DNA of 64,000 nucleotides from Holothuria scabra (lineage: Eukaryota; Echinodermata; Holothuroidea; Aspidochirotida; Holothuriidae): positions 7,068,001 through 7,132,000 of the forward strand of contig CM074179.1 in the NCBI GenBank assembly GCA_037179385.1, given 5' to 3'. Shown piece after piece: positions 24,864-36,156 of the stretch. Both the position numbers and the translations under genes were made by a program. Position 1 is the stretch's first letter. The number at the start of each line of letters is the position of its first letter. The notes under the pieces were generated by a model. That model saw nothing but the letters and a program-made list of their open reading frames with translations, did no database searches and was not told the DNA's origin.

Positions 24864-27800
24864 GTAGGTAGTTATGCTGAAGTTACAGGTACAGCTGTGG
24901 TATTGACTTGTAAAGTGCTGAGCTGAATAAGTCCCAATTTAGTCATTTGAAATGGTACTCCTTTGGTGTGACAAATTAAGCAGAACTACAAAACAAATGT
25001 GCATAATTTGGACAGCAAGAGAGGTCTTGCTTCATTTTCCAAGCAGGTTATGTTGCTTTTAATGCAGAAACCATGAGGATGTGATAATGAAAATATGGAT
25101 GTTGGTTCATCTGGTTTCAGAACCCCATTTCGTTGACAAAGTTTAGTGGGGTTCTCAGTTGTAGAATTGTTCAGAAAAAAAAGAAAATATGACCACAATA
25201 TAACTAATGAATGTTTTACTTTGAAGATGACCAGGCCTCCTTGAGTTTTAGATTTTCCAGGTGTGCTACAAATCACACTTCTCAGAAAATTTAGGAGTGT
25301 GGTTGGTGTGCTATTTCATAAAACTTCCATTGAGTTTTATGAGCTTACATTCTTCATTTAGGTGTGCAAAAAATCAAACTACTCACAGTAATTTGAGGTG
25401 AGTGATGGTGTGCAATCGCACTGGCATGCCTCAAAATTCAAGGCCTGAATGACTGCCTCATGTGCATATGTGCAGCATAGACCCTGCCTTCTTCAGCAGT
25501 TTCTTGGGGTCATGCAGGGTCATTCTTTGAAAAGCTTACAATTGATTGTCTCAAGTTTCCCTTGAATTGGTAACCTGTATTTTATATGGATGCTCATGTC
25601 ACGGTTTGTTTGTGGAAGACCCTGATGTTTTGGTTTAGGTCAAGGGTCATTTGAGTTCACCACAAGTCATGCTATGTAAGAGTTTTCAAAGAAGCATTTG
25701 TGGATCTTGTACTATATGATGAAAATCTTGGCTCATACTGTTTTGTACAGCAAATCTTCACAAACAGGGCAAATGTTAAGTAAGTTTTGTATATCCATGA
25801 TTGAAGTTGAATCAAGGTCTTATTTCTTTTGTTGAATATCCCTTCAAATGCTTTACAGTAACAACAATTTGTTGGTAAATTCTTCCATTACAGGAATCTG
25901 TATCTACCGCGTACGTGTGCGCCGTGGTGGACGCAAGAGGCCAGTCCCCAAGGGTGCCACTTACGGCAAACCCACCAACCAGGGTGTAAATCAGCTCAAG
26001 TTTCAAAGGAGCTTACAAAGTGTTGCTGAGGTACAATTATGTTAACTATTGTCAGTGCTTAGTAAGAATTCTCATCGTACTCTTCAATACCCTTGTAGTG
26101 ATAAAAGAATATCATATTTGTTTTATCTGAGGAGTCTAGACTGAAGTGTGGTTTCAGCTCCAGTGTTATATGGTTGTATTGATGCTGAAAAGGATGCTGT
26201 GTATTATGTCAGGGATTTTGTCAGAACCCAAGAATGTGGGGGTGGGGGCAGGGGGTTGAAGGAGTGGGGTGGGGGAGGGGTGAAGGTTTTTATTGTCAGA
26301 CCCCAATCTCAAGTTGATGTTGCCCTTGTCCAAAGTAACAGGTAGGGAAAAAATGTTTATTTCCCAGGAAGGGAGCAGCATTATTTCCCCTGAAGGGAGT
26401 AAAACTTCCCACAATTCTCCTAGCTTTCATGTACAGAAAAGGGAAATTTCCCTCCAGATGTCCAATTTTCCAAGGAAGGAGCCTCCCAGCTTCCCGACTT
26501 TTTGTAAGGCACAATCTGAAAAGTTTAAAAGTTTGAATATTGCTGGAAAGGTGCCCAGAAACCAAGACGCTGACACTTCCTATTTTTAGGGAAATGAAAG
26601 TGGGGGCAGTGTTTACACCAGGGCTCAAATGGTACATAGGAACCAGTGTAATAGTTTTTGGCACATATATTTCCCTTGCGGGACTTGTCAATTTAAAGCA
26701 GGAATCCTGCAGTCATGCACCTTATTGTAAACAGTGTGTGGAGGGGGTAGGAAGATTTCACTCTCCTCTTTATGGAAAGGGAGTTGGGACAAACTTCCTA
26801 AGTCCCCATTTCCTTTATAATTTTTTTGACTTACTTGCTTTGCATAACTTTTGCTACTTTGCTTGAATACATGAAAAATGACCATGTACTTGTATTTTCA
26901 GGAACGTGTTGGCAGGAGGTGTGGTGGTCTGAGGGTAATGAATAGTTATTGGATTGCACAAGACTCCACCTATAAGTACTATGAGGTCATCATGGTTGAC
27001 CCATCCCACTCAGCCATTAGGAGAACACCAGACCTGCAGTGGATGTGCAAGTCAGTGATGAAACACCGTGAAATGAGAGGACTCACTGCAGCAGGTTAGT
27101 AGAGTCGAATTTGGACAGCAAGTGATGGTCTAATTTCAGTTGGCCATAACTGGGGTCTATCACCTTTTAACATTTCAACTACTTTGTTTACCTGCACCAT
27201 GGATGGTTGTACACTGAATTAAACTTTGATTCCCTCAATTTCACTGAATATGAGGGTTTGAAATTCGGATTCATCTATAGACAGAAGGGTTCCTACTCAG
27301 TAGAGAAAATGGCAAAAGTTTGGAATGTTATTATGAAAGTGAAAGTCCTTGAATTTGGGATGTTTGGTCTAGAAAACTAACCCTGTGGTCATAAATCTTG
27401 GAAAAACTTTACATAAATGATTTTTCCAATCATGCTTTGCATGTGTCCATGTAGGGCAAGTACTAAAAATGAAAGCCATGTGATACAAAAATTTATTTTC
27501 TAGTTCTAAATAATTTCCTTTTTTAAAGTCTGGAAAAAGTCTTGAATTTCAAAAGTGTGGGAACCCTGGTAGGTCAGCAAACGAAGTAGGCTGGTAAAAA
27601 AAGGTTTGAAGGATTTACATTATAACTAGAACTTTAACAACTGGGGAGTGTCTGAACCAGAGGATAGTTTAATATTTTTGTTTTGAATAGCAGTTTTGAG
27701 AACTTTTGCTTCTCAAGTGTAAAATCACTGAAAACCCTGTAAGTTATGCACACAAAAAAGTGCATCTCATTTTTACAGCTTTGTAGCAATTTGGCCAGTT

Positions 27801-28522
27801 TGTTAAGCAAATTGCAATGCAATCCAAGGTTAATTATTATCTGGTCTGAAGGTTTCTTGCTTAATAAGGGCAGTGTTACTTGTGTTTTTGTATCACCTGC
27901 CAATCTTTTGAAATCAGCCATGTACCAAAATTACAGTTGTAGTTGACTTACTCTAACTTATATACGACCTACTGTCATCGTGCTTGGTACTCGTATAAGC
28001 AACATAGTAGGAAAAACAAGCCAGTGAGCTGCAACTGGAATAAAAGCCTGTGGCTGGCTGGCCTTAAACCAAATGGTTGGAAACTGGGCAGTAAAATCCC
28101 ATTTTGCTAATTAACTAACGACCTAACCTGACCTTACCTGACCTGAACTAAACTAAACCAAACTAAAGCTAAGACACTTTTGTAAGTGAGTTTTGCCATC
28201 TACACCCTTCCTGACAGCCTGGGACTGTTGGCATTATTGGTGTAAGACTTTTCCAAAAGTAGCTCACCATTGCTCAATTGGTGTTTTTTGAAATGCTTTA
28301 AAATTTTAAAAATTCTTTCAAATCCCACTTTTTGGAGTTAATATCTGGAGGCTGCACTTGTAAACTATTATACAGTAAGTTCATTTACATCTTATCTTTT
28401 CAACAGGCAAGAGAAGCCGAGGCCTTGGCAAGGGACATCGCTTCAAGATGACCCACCCTGGTGGTTCAAGACGTGCTGCGTGGAAGAGAAGGCAGAAGAT
28501 ATCTCTGAGGAGATACAGATAA
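24692..28522 (+). CDS. RPL15: 60S ribosomal protein L15 (eL15), four coding exons
   Basis: This is a structural protein of the large cytosolic ribosomal subunit that binds 28S rRNA. The coding exons are 24692-24863, 25894-26030, 26902-27094 and 28407-28522, in intron phases 1, 0 and 1, all with GT..AG borders. Joined, they give 205 residues; human eL15 has 204. The start [20 protein letters not shown] matches the family N-terminus. [20 protein letters not shown] (residues 63-82), KHREMRGLT and [10 protein letters not shown] near the C-terminus are family signatures, and the last residues are RYR. A likely acceptor AG at 24661-24662 upstream of the ATG suggests an untranslated first exon. Some positions ([22 protein letters not shown]) differ from the usual sequence. 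The intact frame and splice sites argue for a working gene rather than a retrocopy. Confidence 0.97.
25894..26030 (+). CDS. RPL15: RPL15 coding exon 2
   Basis: The acceptor TTACAG ends at 25893 and the donor is GTACAA at 26031. It completes Gly58 and encodes [20 protein letters not shown] through SLQSVAE. Phase 0 end. Confidence 0.96.
26031..26901 (+). other. RPL15: RPL15 intron 2
   Basis: The 871-bp intron contains a G-rich tract (26227-26285) and a stretch (26350-26500) with many opposed GGGAAA/TTTCCC and GAAGGGAG words. No C/D snoRNA with a paired C box and D box was found. Confidence 0.6.
26902..27094 (+). CDS. RPL15: RPL15 coding exon 3
   Basis: The acceptor TTTCAG ends at 26901 and the donor is GTTAGT at 27095. 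It encodes [20 protein letters not shown] through [11 protein letters not shown], the central rRNA-binding part of eL15, and ends in phase 1. Confidence 0.96.
28005..28097 (+). repeat. SINE tail copy 3, in RPL15 intron 3
   Basis: AGTAGGAAAAACAAGCCAGT, GAGCTGCAACTGGAA, then CCAAATGGTTGGAAACTGGG and CAGTAAAA, in the same orientation as the gene. It lacks the tRNA-like head seen at 30658-30720. Confidence 0.7.
28407..28522 (+). CDS. RPL15: RPL15 coding exon 4 with stop
   Basis: The acceptor CAACAG ends at 28406. It encodes [20 protein letters not shown] through KISLRRYR and a TAA at 28520-28522. The [11 protein letters not shown] block is the conserved eL15 tail, and there is one extra residue compared with human. 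Confidence 0.96.
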
Positions 28523-28715
28523 ATGAAGGGCTGGTTAATCAGTATGGTCTGTTGGGAATGGATATACTTGTCTTTATATGCCATTGATAGTGAATTGTTT
28601 CATTGCTATGGAAGCTACTTGTAAAAATATAGGAAGAAAATGACAATTTTTGTAGTTTTGTTATTATTGTGTTCTCTGCTAATGGAGATATAAATTGGGA
28701 ATACTTTAAATTCAA

Positions 28716-28721
28716 ATTAAA
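28716..28721 (+). terminator. RPL15: Possible polyadenylation signal ATTAAA for RPL15
   Basis: ATTAAA lies about 195 bp after the RPL15 stop, a plausible distance for a short ribosomal-protein 3'UTR. There is no other support. Confidence 0.3.
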
Positions 28722-30486
28722 AGGCCCTATTGAGGTGTCAATAATTTGAGGAAGCTGTTAACAAATTATCAAGCCATTGGATTTAATGGGATCCATTTTC
28801 AGGTTCTGTCACTTTAACCATATACAGTAGTATAGTAACCCATGGGTTCTGTGGTTTCCCATGGGGTTATTATGGTCAAATATAAGGGATCTTACAAAGA
28901 GAAGACCTTGCACTGCATTTGAACTGTATTGGGAACTATATAAGAACTTCCACCAGTATTGAAAACTATGTTAAATCTTATACCCTTCTATCTAGTTGAC
29001 TCTGTATGACACATTCCTGTTAGTGTGTCATTGAAACTCATCTAACTAACCAGCTTATTGAGAAATCCATGGGTGTAAACTGATTGGTGGTATCCAATTG
29101 ATGAGTTCTGAGATTTTATTACCACAGGACCTCTACACAATGGGGGACAATTGCTCCCACGGAATCCAATGTGCTGCCATTATTCGTCAAATTTTACATC
29201 CCAAATGTGACTAAACTACATCAAATTTCACACTTGAAAAATGGTCAACAGGTTTGGACAAATTTTGTTAATAAGCTGGTTGGGTAATTTGTTGCTACAT
29301 GGAATTGAACTGTGGGGCACAGCATGGATACAAACTGCTGTCTGCACTTATAGTACAGCTTCCCTTTTTGGTAAGTACATTTTTACAACACTAAGTGTCT
29401 AGCCAATTGAAATAAAAATAGAGACTTAGTCCTACTCTGCTGCAGAATAAAATGCAATTTTTTACACCAAAAAGACATTTTAGACACAATCCACCATACT
29501 AAACCCTACTTTAGGTCTCTTCCAACATTATGGAAGGGTTAAGGAAGAATGATTCCACAAAATTTTCGTGTGAACTCAAATTTTGGAAAACGTGTTGTAG
29601 TTGTGGGATTGGTTTGTGCATCCTGAAGATTTGAGTGAAGTGCACGCCGAAACAAATTAGCAAACTGGCTATTTCCCTGAACCAAGTCAATGTCGTGCTT
29701 GAAACAGTATACTAGGTAACTTGATATATCTTCAGTTCAGCGAACTGGGTCCAAAGAACAAGTTAAACTTCAGGTTGAGCTATTATTGAAAACTTAAAAC
29801 TGAAAAATCAGAGGGGAAATATGGAAAAGTGGTACCCATTGCTGGATATTGTCTCTATGATGCTATACACCTTAATAACCACACACCTTAATAACTTGAG
29901 CAGGTAGGAAAAAGGGTAAGCTAGGAGTCTACCTCCAGAGATACTTAGGCTGTCAAAGGGGAACTTTTTTGTTTTGCCACTTCAGAGAACTGAAAGAACT
30001 TGTTGAATATTTTACCTCATACCCAGGAGATAAAAATATTTTTTGAGTCCTACATGCTTCAAATGTTCACATTTGTCAAGAAAGGGAAAGCACGACCACA
30101 TGATCAAAAGTTTGTTCATTATAAGTGTCCGTCTTCCACCCAAAAATTGTTACCATCTGGCATGAAAAATTTGGAAAGTAGTATAAAGCTTACCAACTTA
30201 CACTTTTTGAAAAGCAGAGACAAAAATATCAATTGAAACTGCTTTTAGAAATAAAATTAGATGCAGAGCAGGTCATTTACTTAATTTGTGAGTATACTGA
30301 TTACAAATTTGGACCTTGCTTGAGCCTCAGGATACTATCTTTAGCCATACACTGGGGTTGCACAAGAAACTGATGTAGACAAGTTGTGATGGTGGCTACA
30401 ACCAAATAGGAGAACTATTAGTAGGGCTACAAAGTGTTTGCCTTTAAAAGAATTTAAAATCAAAAGTATGGTTGCATAAGATAAAG

Positions 30487-30724
30487 TTTAATGGCCCAGT
30501 TTCCAACCTATTGGTTCAAGTCAAGCCAGCCAGGCCATAGCTTTTCTTTTATCAGTTGTGGCTCATTGCCTTGTTTTCTCTACTCTATTGTTTATGCTGA
30601 GCACTAAGCACAACGGCAGTGCTGGTTCCTGTTTCAAGTCTTCAGCATAACCTGGCCAGGTTTCCAATTCCCAGCCCTCCCGACTGCAAGTCTGAAGCTC
30701 TAACCACTTGACCATGCAGTCGGT
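30487..30724 (-). repeat. tRNA-derived SINE, fullest copy
   Basis: Read on the minus strand, the head contains TGGTCAAGTGGTTA (30701-30714), close to a tRNA A box. A weak B-box region follows at about 30658-30670, then a body, then the tail GAACCAATAGGTTGGAAACT, GGGCCATTAAA. Five other places in the window share only the tail, as expected for 5'-truncated SINE insertions. The A box is one base off the TRGCNNAGYNGG consensus. No intact cloverleaf is claimed. Confidence 0.65.
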
Positions 30725-31324
30725 CAAAAGTGTGATGAAGACAACAAACACCTTGGCCATTCCTCTAGAACATGGTTTCCCAACACTGGCATCAGGACCC
30801 CAATTGAGGTTTCATATATATCTACAAGAGACAAGACTTAGTAAACTATAGCATCAGCTGGACACATTGCTCCACTTGAACTCTACATAGTGTGAAGTCA
30901 AGTACAAGGTAACGGCCCCACATTTGGTCATCCCTATATCCCAACAAATCCATTACGTTCCAATACAGGCTTGTTCAGACTCCCCATGTCCCGACAACTC
31001 AATTGCAGATGAATATAGAGGTTGTTGAAACTTTGGGCAGTCACCAAATTCTATCACCACAGTGCTAGAAGCAGTCAGTGCAGGGGTGGGATATATTAAT
31101 TGGAGCTGAAATCAGATGCTTTTGCCTGAAATGTGGCCTCCTTGACCAAAAATATTGGTAAACTTGATAGTTCTGTCTCCCTGGCAAAGGGAAAGCTGTC
31201 ATCATTTTACCCCATGGTGTAGCATGACCTCACAACCTATCAGACCCAGGGGAAATAATATACTGTTGCTTAGTGATTTTCTCTGGTGCTGGCTTCTTTA
31301 TGCAACATTTGTAAGAGGTACCAA

Positions 31325-31385
31325 ACCAGTGAGCCACAACTGGAAAAAAAGACTGGCTGGATTGACTAAAGTTGCCCTCTAAAAC
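31325..31385 (+). repeat. SINE tail copy 4, partial
   Basis: CCAGTGAGCCACAACTGGAA, then GACTGGCTGGATTGACT, matches the middle of the SINE tail, but the conserved GGTTGGAAACTGGG end has diverged. Confidence 0.5.
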
Positions 31386-31813
31386 CCGGCATTTAACTGA
31401 TTAAACATGACAGATGCAGTGGAAAGGTACACCCACCCACAATTATTACAATTATTCATGCAAATGTGTGCTCTACCTCTCCAACTGAAAGTATTCCAAT
31501 ATATAGACTTATCAAAGGAACCTGCAATGATTACAGGCTTCTGACGTAAATTACAAGGAATCATAACAAGGAGTGCGGATTGCTAACAATGTAGTTAATG
31601 CCCACTCATGGAACCACTGCTGGGAATCGGGAAAGCCTCAAAGACAATTCTAAAATAGAACGTCCAATGAAATTATTGACATGGCAAGGGCAACATTCAA
31701 ATGTATGGTTCTCAACTTTTTAATGGTGGGTAAAGGGGTACAAGGAGAAAGGCATAACAAATTGGGTTAAAAGGGAGTCCAAAAGGTTGGAAACCATTAA
31801 ACCACTCTATTAA

Positions 31814-32036
31814 AGGCAATATTATTCATCACCCTGGACAGTTCCAATTCTCCAAACCTTCTAGACCCTTCCACAGATGTCTAAACATTGTCCTAATCCA
31901 GACAATCCTTCATTTCTTCAGGTCATACCCTGGTGAGTACACAAGGCCCTAATGTGTAATCAGAACACTCTCAGCACATGTGTAATTTGAGCTGTGCCAT
32001 TTAAAATTGATGTTTGGGATGACAAATGACTACTTT
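31814..32036 (-). mobile_element. TTAA-type MITE, diverged third copy
   Basis: The left border is TTAA (31810-31813) followed by AGGCAATATTATTCATCACCC. The interior parallels the two copies at 58.1-59.1 kb (ACAGTTCCAATTCTCCAAAC, CTTCTAGACCCTTCCAC, ACACTCTCAG). The right end is eroded near GACTACTTTGAAT. Strand is given relative to the copy at 58097-58393. Confidence 0.6.
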
Positions 32037-33749
32037 GAATCAACACAGCGCTGCAATTACTTTTGTGTGAAAGGAGTCTGCAGGCAGGTACAATACCACC
32101 TGTAACCTTTCCAACCACCACTGCATTAACATTCATCTGCAGCAGCTGTGTGTGATTTCCTTTTTGACTTTGAGGCCTACATGAAAATCCAGAGTTTCTG
32201 TATTAAAACATTTCATTATGGGTCTTCCTTACCTTACTACCTTACTACCAATGTTCGTAACAATCAAACAAGAAGAGAAAGGCTTTACACACACGGGTCA
32301 CGTTCTTAAAATAAATTTTATTTAAATGCATCCATTTCAATTAACTCATATCAGAATGGCTAAAAAAATATTCTGTTAAATGACTGACTGACATGGCCCG
32401 GCATGGTGGGCGCCGCTAGATTGAACTAGACGGTTTTAGTTGAGGTAAAAAACACCATAAATACCTAAACCAATTCATTTCAAAACATTTCCAATTCCAA
32501 AATTGCAAACGTAATTTATACATATGAAGGGCTGCCAATCAGTTACAACAGAAGTGAATCTTTGTAGTCACATAAACTTGCAAATTGCCAAAGTTTGGGA
32601 CTTGGTTAGTTCATTTGTTAGATAAGATTTAATGGCAGACCAGCGTGAATGTGTTTAATACAGAGTGTCGTACCTTCCAACATGCTGTTTCGATTGCGGT
32701 AAAAAAGTTGATTTTCCAACCTCGATTATCTATTGTTCTAGTGAGGTATATCAAGTTTCCAAACCCACTGCTGGAGGTCTATTATTATCACTTCACCGAG
32801 CTTCTATCCCACTTAAGTTGCAAAAAATTACACAGTTCTTTGGGCAGGATTGTAATCAAAACCCCCTCTATGTGCTCTGCATACTGTGGCTAGAGTTTCT
32901 TGACTTGGATTAAATGTCTTTGCATGAAGTGTTACTGTCTGTCAATCATCAAACTGTGTAATTGGGCAAGGAAGGAAATCAAGTGTATATTTTTACCGAG
33001 ACCATTTCATCATGAAGTACTGTTCAAGTAGTTCTATTTAGTCGACTCTTACAACAGACAGGGAATACCGTAGGCATATTCTACAACCCCCAGCCCATAG
33101 GGGGTCAACCATTGAGGGACTTGCTCTGTTTTGTGGCGCCGACAACCGGCCTAGTCATGGGATGATTTATACTGGTCTTATTTTATGTGTGCAGTTTATA
33201 GGTGATAGTCAGGGACAAACACAACCTCCTCAGCCCACCTGGATGCAGTTTTAGATCATACCCAGGACATAGTTTTGGGCTTGGAACAGGTAAGTGGTTT
33301 ATGTACAATCATACTACACCATGGTTGGCAGGTATTTATCTTCACACTTCAGAAAGAGCTGAAGCTGAAGTATGGACATTTGTTAAAGGAGAGACGTAGT
33401 ATCTGGTGTTCATAGAACAAGGCAGCTAGTTCATTTAAAGAAGGATGCAATGGTCTCATAAGATGGCAATGTATGTCTACACAGAACAAGTTTGGGGACA
33501 AATTTCAAACTAGTCACTTGTTTAAGGCCATAGGAGTCACACCAGAGGAGGGTAGGGGGATGCAAACGATCTCCTTTGAGCTCCAGCAAAAAATTAGTGT
33601 AAGTTACAAAATGCACTATGCAAGGGACCTGCTTTTGCAGAAATAACATTTTTTCATACACCATACTGTACAATCCTCCAATAACAGTTCTGGAGATCCC
33701 TCATGTAGGACTATATCTACTGCTAGCTGTATAGGAGGAGACATGTAAT
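32037..33749. other. Intergenic stretch, no gene seen
   Basis: No domain-bearing frame was found. Nothing repetitive stands out. Confidence 0.45.
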
Positions 33750-34124
33750 TAGGGCAGTGAACGTGTAGCGATTAATCGCTAAACGATAGCATGTGTACTA
33801 AACGTTTAGTACAAAGCTACAAGCCATTAATCGCAAAACGTGATTTTGACATTTTGTTAGAGTACAAATGGATAGAAAAAATTTTTTATCCACTTGCATA
33901 CTCTAATGATCCCTGGTTTTTGTTAAATGGAACATTCTGGGCATATTTGAACCTTGCAGGCTTAAAAGTTTCAGAATAATTTGATTTTACCATGCATTCA
34001 GCATCAATCACAACATACTGGAATTATATTTTTTGTTGTGATAAGGTAATTGCGACTAACTGCTAAAGGATCACAAATGCTTGAGGTTAAACATTTATTT
34101 ATTTGCTAAATGTTCACAGCCCTA
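33750..34124. mobile_element. hAT-like MITE with perfect 8-bp TSD
   Basis: CATGTAAT occurs immediately before (33742-33749) and after (34125-34132) the element. The ends are TAGGGCAGTGAACGTGTAGC and, as reverse complement of the right, TAGGGCTGTGAACATTTAGC, matching at 17 of 20 or better. Subterminal motifs of the ATTAATCGC / CAAATAAATG type are present. The element is 375 bp and non-coding. Confidence 0.88.
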
Positions 34125-34132
34125 CATGTAAT

Positions 34133-35300
34133 CCTCATCTATCCTGTACTACAGAGGCAGCAGGAATAAGAAGAATTATTGCTCATGGTGGAGAGGAAGG
34201 GTTTTTGACTCGCTCTCTCTTTCTTGGAAGGGAAAGGGGGAACAATTTCTCTTTCTTGGATGGGGAAGGGGGACAGAAGGTAAAATTTCAGCAGATACAG
34301 AAAGGTAGCACTGCTCTCAAGAAACATTTTCATGGAGTTCTTGTAAATTAAACTGGAGATTTCTTGCAGGATATGAACTACACAACGATTTTGTCACAAG
34401 GCTATGGGCATCACTTGAAAGACACAAGTCTTTTTTTGCAGAACTGGATTGTGTCAGAAGATATCTGTGGGGGAGAAAAGAAAAGATGATCTTCTCTACA
34501 ACATTATTTGACAAAAATGTTCAAATTAAAGATGAATGTTGATTGAAGGCATATTCTGGTGGCTTTACAAGGGAATTTTATAAGCAGGACAAAAACATTT
34601 CAGACAATGTCTTCAAAACTCTGTCACAATACCTTTCTACCAATTTCAAACTCAAGATAACTCACGTTAATAAGTCTTGTCATAAAATACCTCCATTTTT
34701 CAACAAAGTCATAGAAAGTTATGTGATGCGGGCACATTGCCTGAGATTCTTTTTGTTTTTCTTTTTAGTGAACTGTCCTATTTATCATTGAAATTTGATA
34801 CTGTTGGAATTTTTGAATACTTTCTCCAGTAGATTTAGCATTACTCTTACACTATAGTCCCATATGTAGGATAAAGCACACAATGTAGCTACAGTAATAT
34901 ACTCTGAAGCAGCATCAAAATTATACACAAACTGAATGCAATGTCAAATTAATTAATATGCTGCAATGGCATGACAGAGTTTGCATAATGCACTATCTGA
35001 AGAACCAGAAAGCCAAAAGGCTTCGTGATTCCTTGCCACTGAAATGTAAGGCCTTTTTTCACATTGACATTGCTTTGCAATGTTTTTCAATTAACAGGGC
35101 TCCATAATGTGCCCACAAAGTACACATGCAAGGCATCCAATCTTCCTACATAGAGATCCCTCTTGCCCGTTGTGAACCAAATAACATTTGACCTCCACCA
35201 AAAACTTCTGGGACCATGTATTCACTATGTGCTATCTGCATGAAAAGTTACAGGACCCTACAAGTGACCTTTCTTGAAAGACTGTGCAGGAAAGCTTGTC
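34133..35300. other. Intergenic stretch before the satellite
   Basis: No gene is seen. From about 35160 a diverged satellite-like unit is recognisable (ACATTTGACCTCCACCAAAA). A copy of TGATTCCTTGCC lies at 35026-35037, the inverse of the sequence at 40282-40293. Confidence 0.5.
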
Positions 35301-36156
35301 AGGCTTTGAACTTGCTGACAAATGAACTTTGACCTTTGGGAAAATCAATAGGGATCATCTACTCAATATGACCAATCCACACTCTAAATATAAGCACAGT
35401 CACCTGTACCGTTCTTGAGATATTGGGTTTACGAAGTTTTGACCTTTTGACCTCTCGTGACCCCAAATGACCTTTGACCTCCACCAAAATCGATAGGGAT
35501 CATCTACTCAATACAACCAACCCACACACCAAATATGAGCATAGTCACATGTACCGTTCTCGAGATATCGTGTTTACTAAGTTTTGACCTATTGACCTCT
35601 CGTGACCCCAAATGACCTTTAACCACCACCAAAAACAATAGGGATCATCTACTCAATATGACCAACCCACATACCAAATATGAGCATAGTTACATGTACT
35701 GTTCTGCCGATATCGTGTTTATGAGGTTTTGATCTTTTGACCTCTCGTGACCCCAAATGACCTTTGATCTCCACCACAAACAATAGGGATCATCTACTCA
35801 ATATGACCAACCCACACACCAAAAATGAGCATAGTCACATGTACCGTTCTCGAGATATTGTGTTTACAAAGTTTGGATCTTTTGACCTCTCGTGACCCCA
35901 AATGACCTTTGATCTCCACCACAAACAATAGGGATCATCTACTCAATATGACCAACCCACACACCGAAAATGAGCATAGTCACATGTACCGTTCTCGAGA
36001 TATCGTGTTTACGAAGTTTTGACCTTTTGACCTCTCGTGACCCCAAATGACCTTTGATCTCCACCAAAAACAACAGGTATCATCTACTCAATATGGCCAA
36101 CCCACACACCAAATATGAGATTAGTCACACTTACTCTTCTTGAGATACCGTGTTTA
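35300..36156 (+). repeat. 145-bp satellite array, left segment
   Basis: The phase marker CCTCTCGTGACC starts at 35451, 35596, 35741, 35886 and 36031, an exact 145-bp period. Each unit contains GGGATCATCTACTCAATATG, ACCAACCCACACACCAAATA, GAGATATCGTGTTTAC and a cluster of TGACCT words. The array is interrupted at 36157 by a transposon and resumes at 37797. Confidence 0.95.

Larger units (their letters stand above)
28722..31813. other. Intergenic stretch, SINE-bearing, no gene seen
   Basis: No coding exon was recognised on either strand. It contains a near full-length SINE (30487-30724) and another tail (31325-31385). Confidence 0.5.

Noticed and set aside
24864..28406. Intronic C/D snoRNAs in RPL15
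   Set aside because: One RTGATGA-like box near 25717 has no CTGA box at a suitable distance. Other candidates were weaker.
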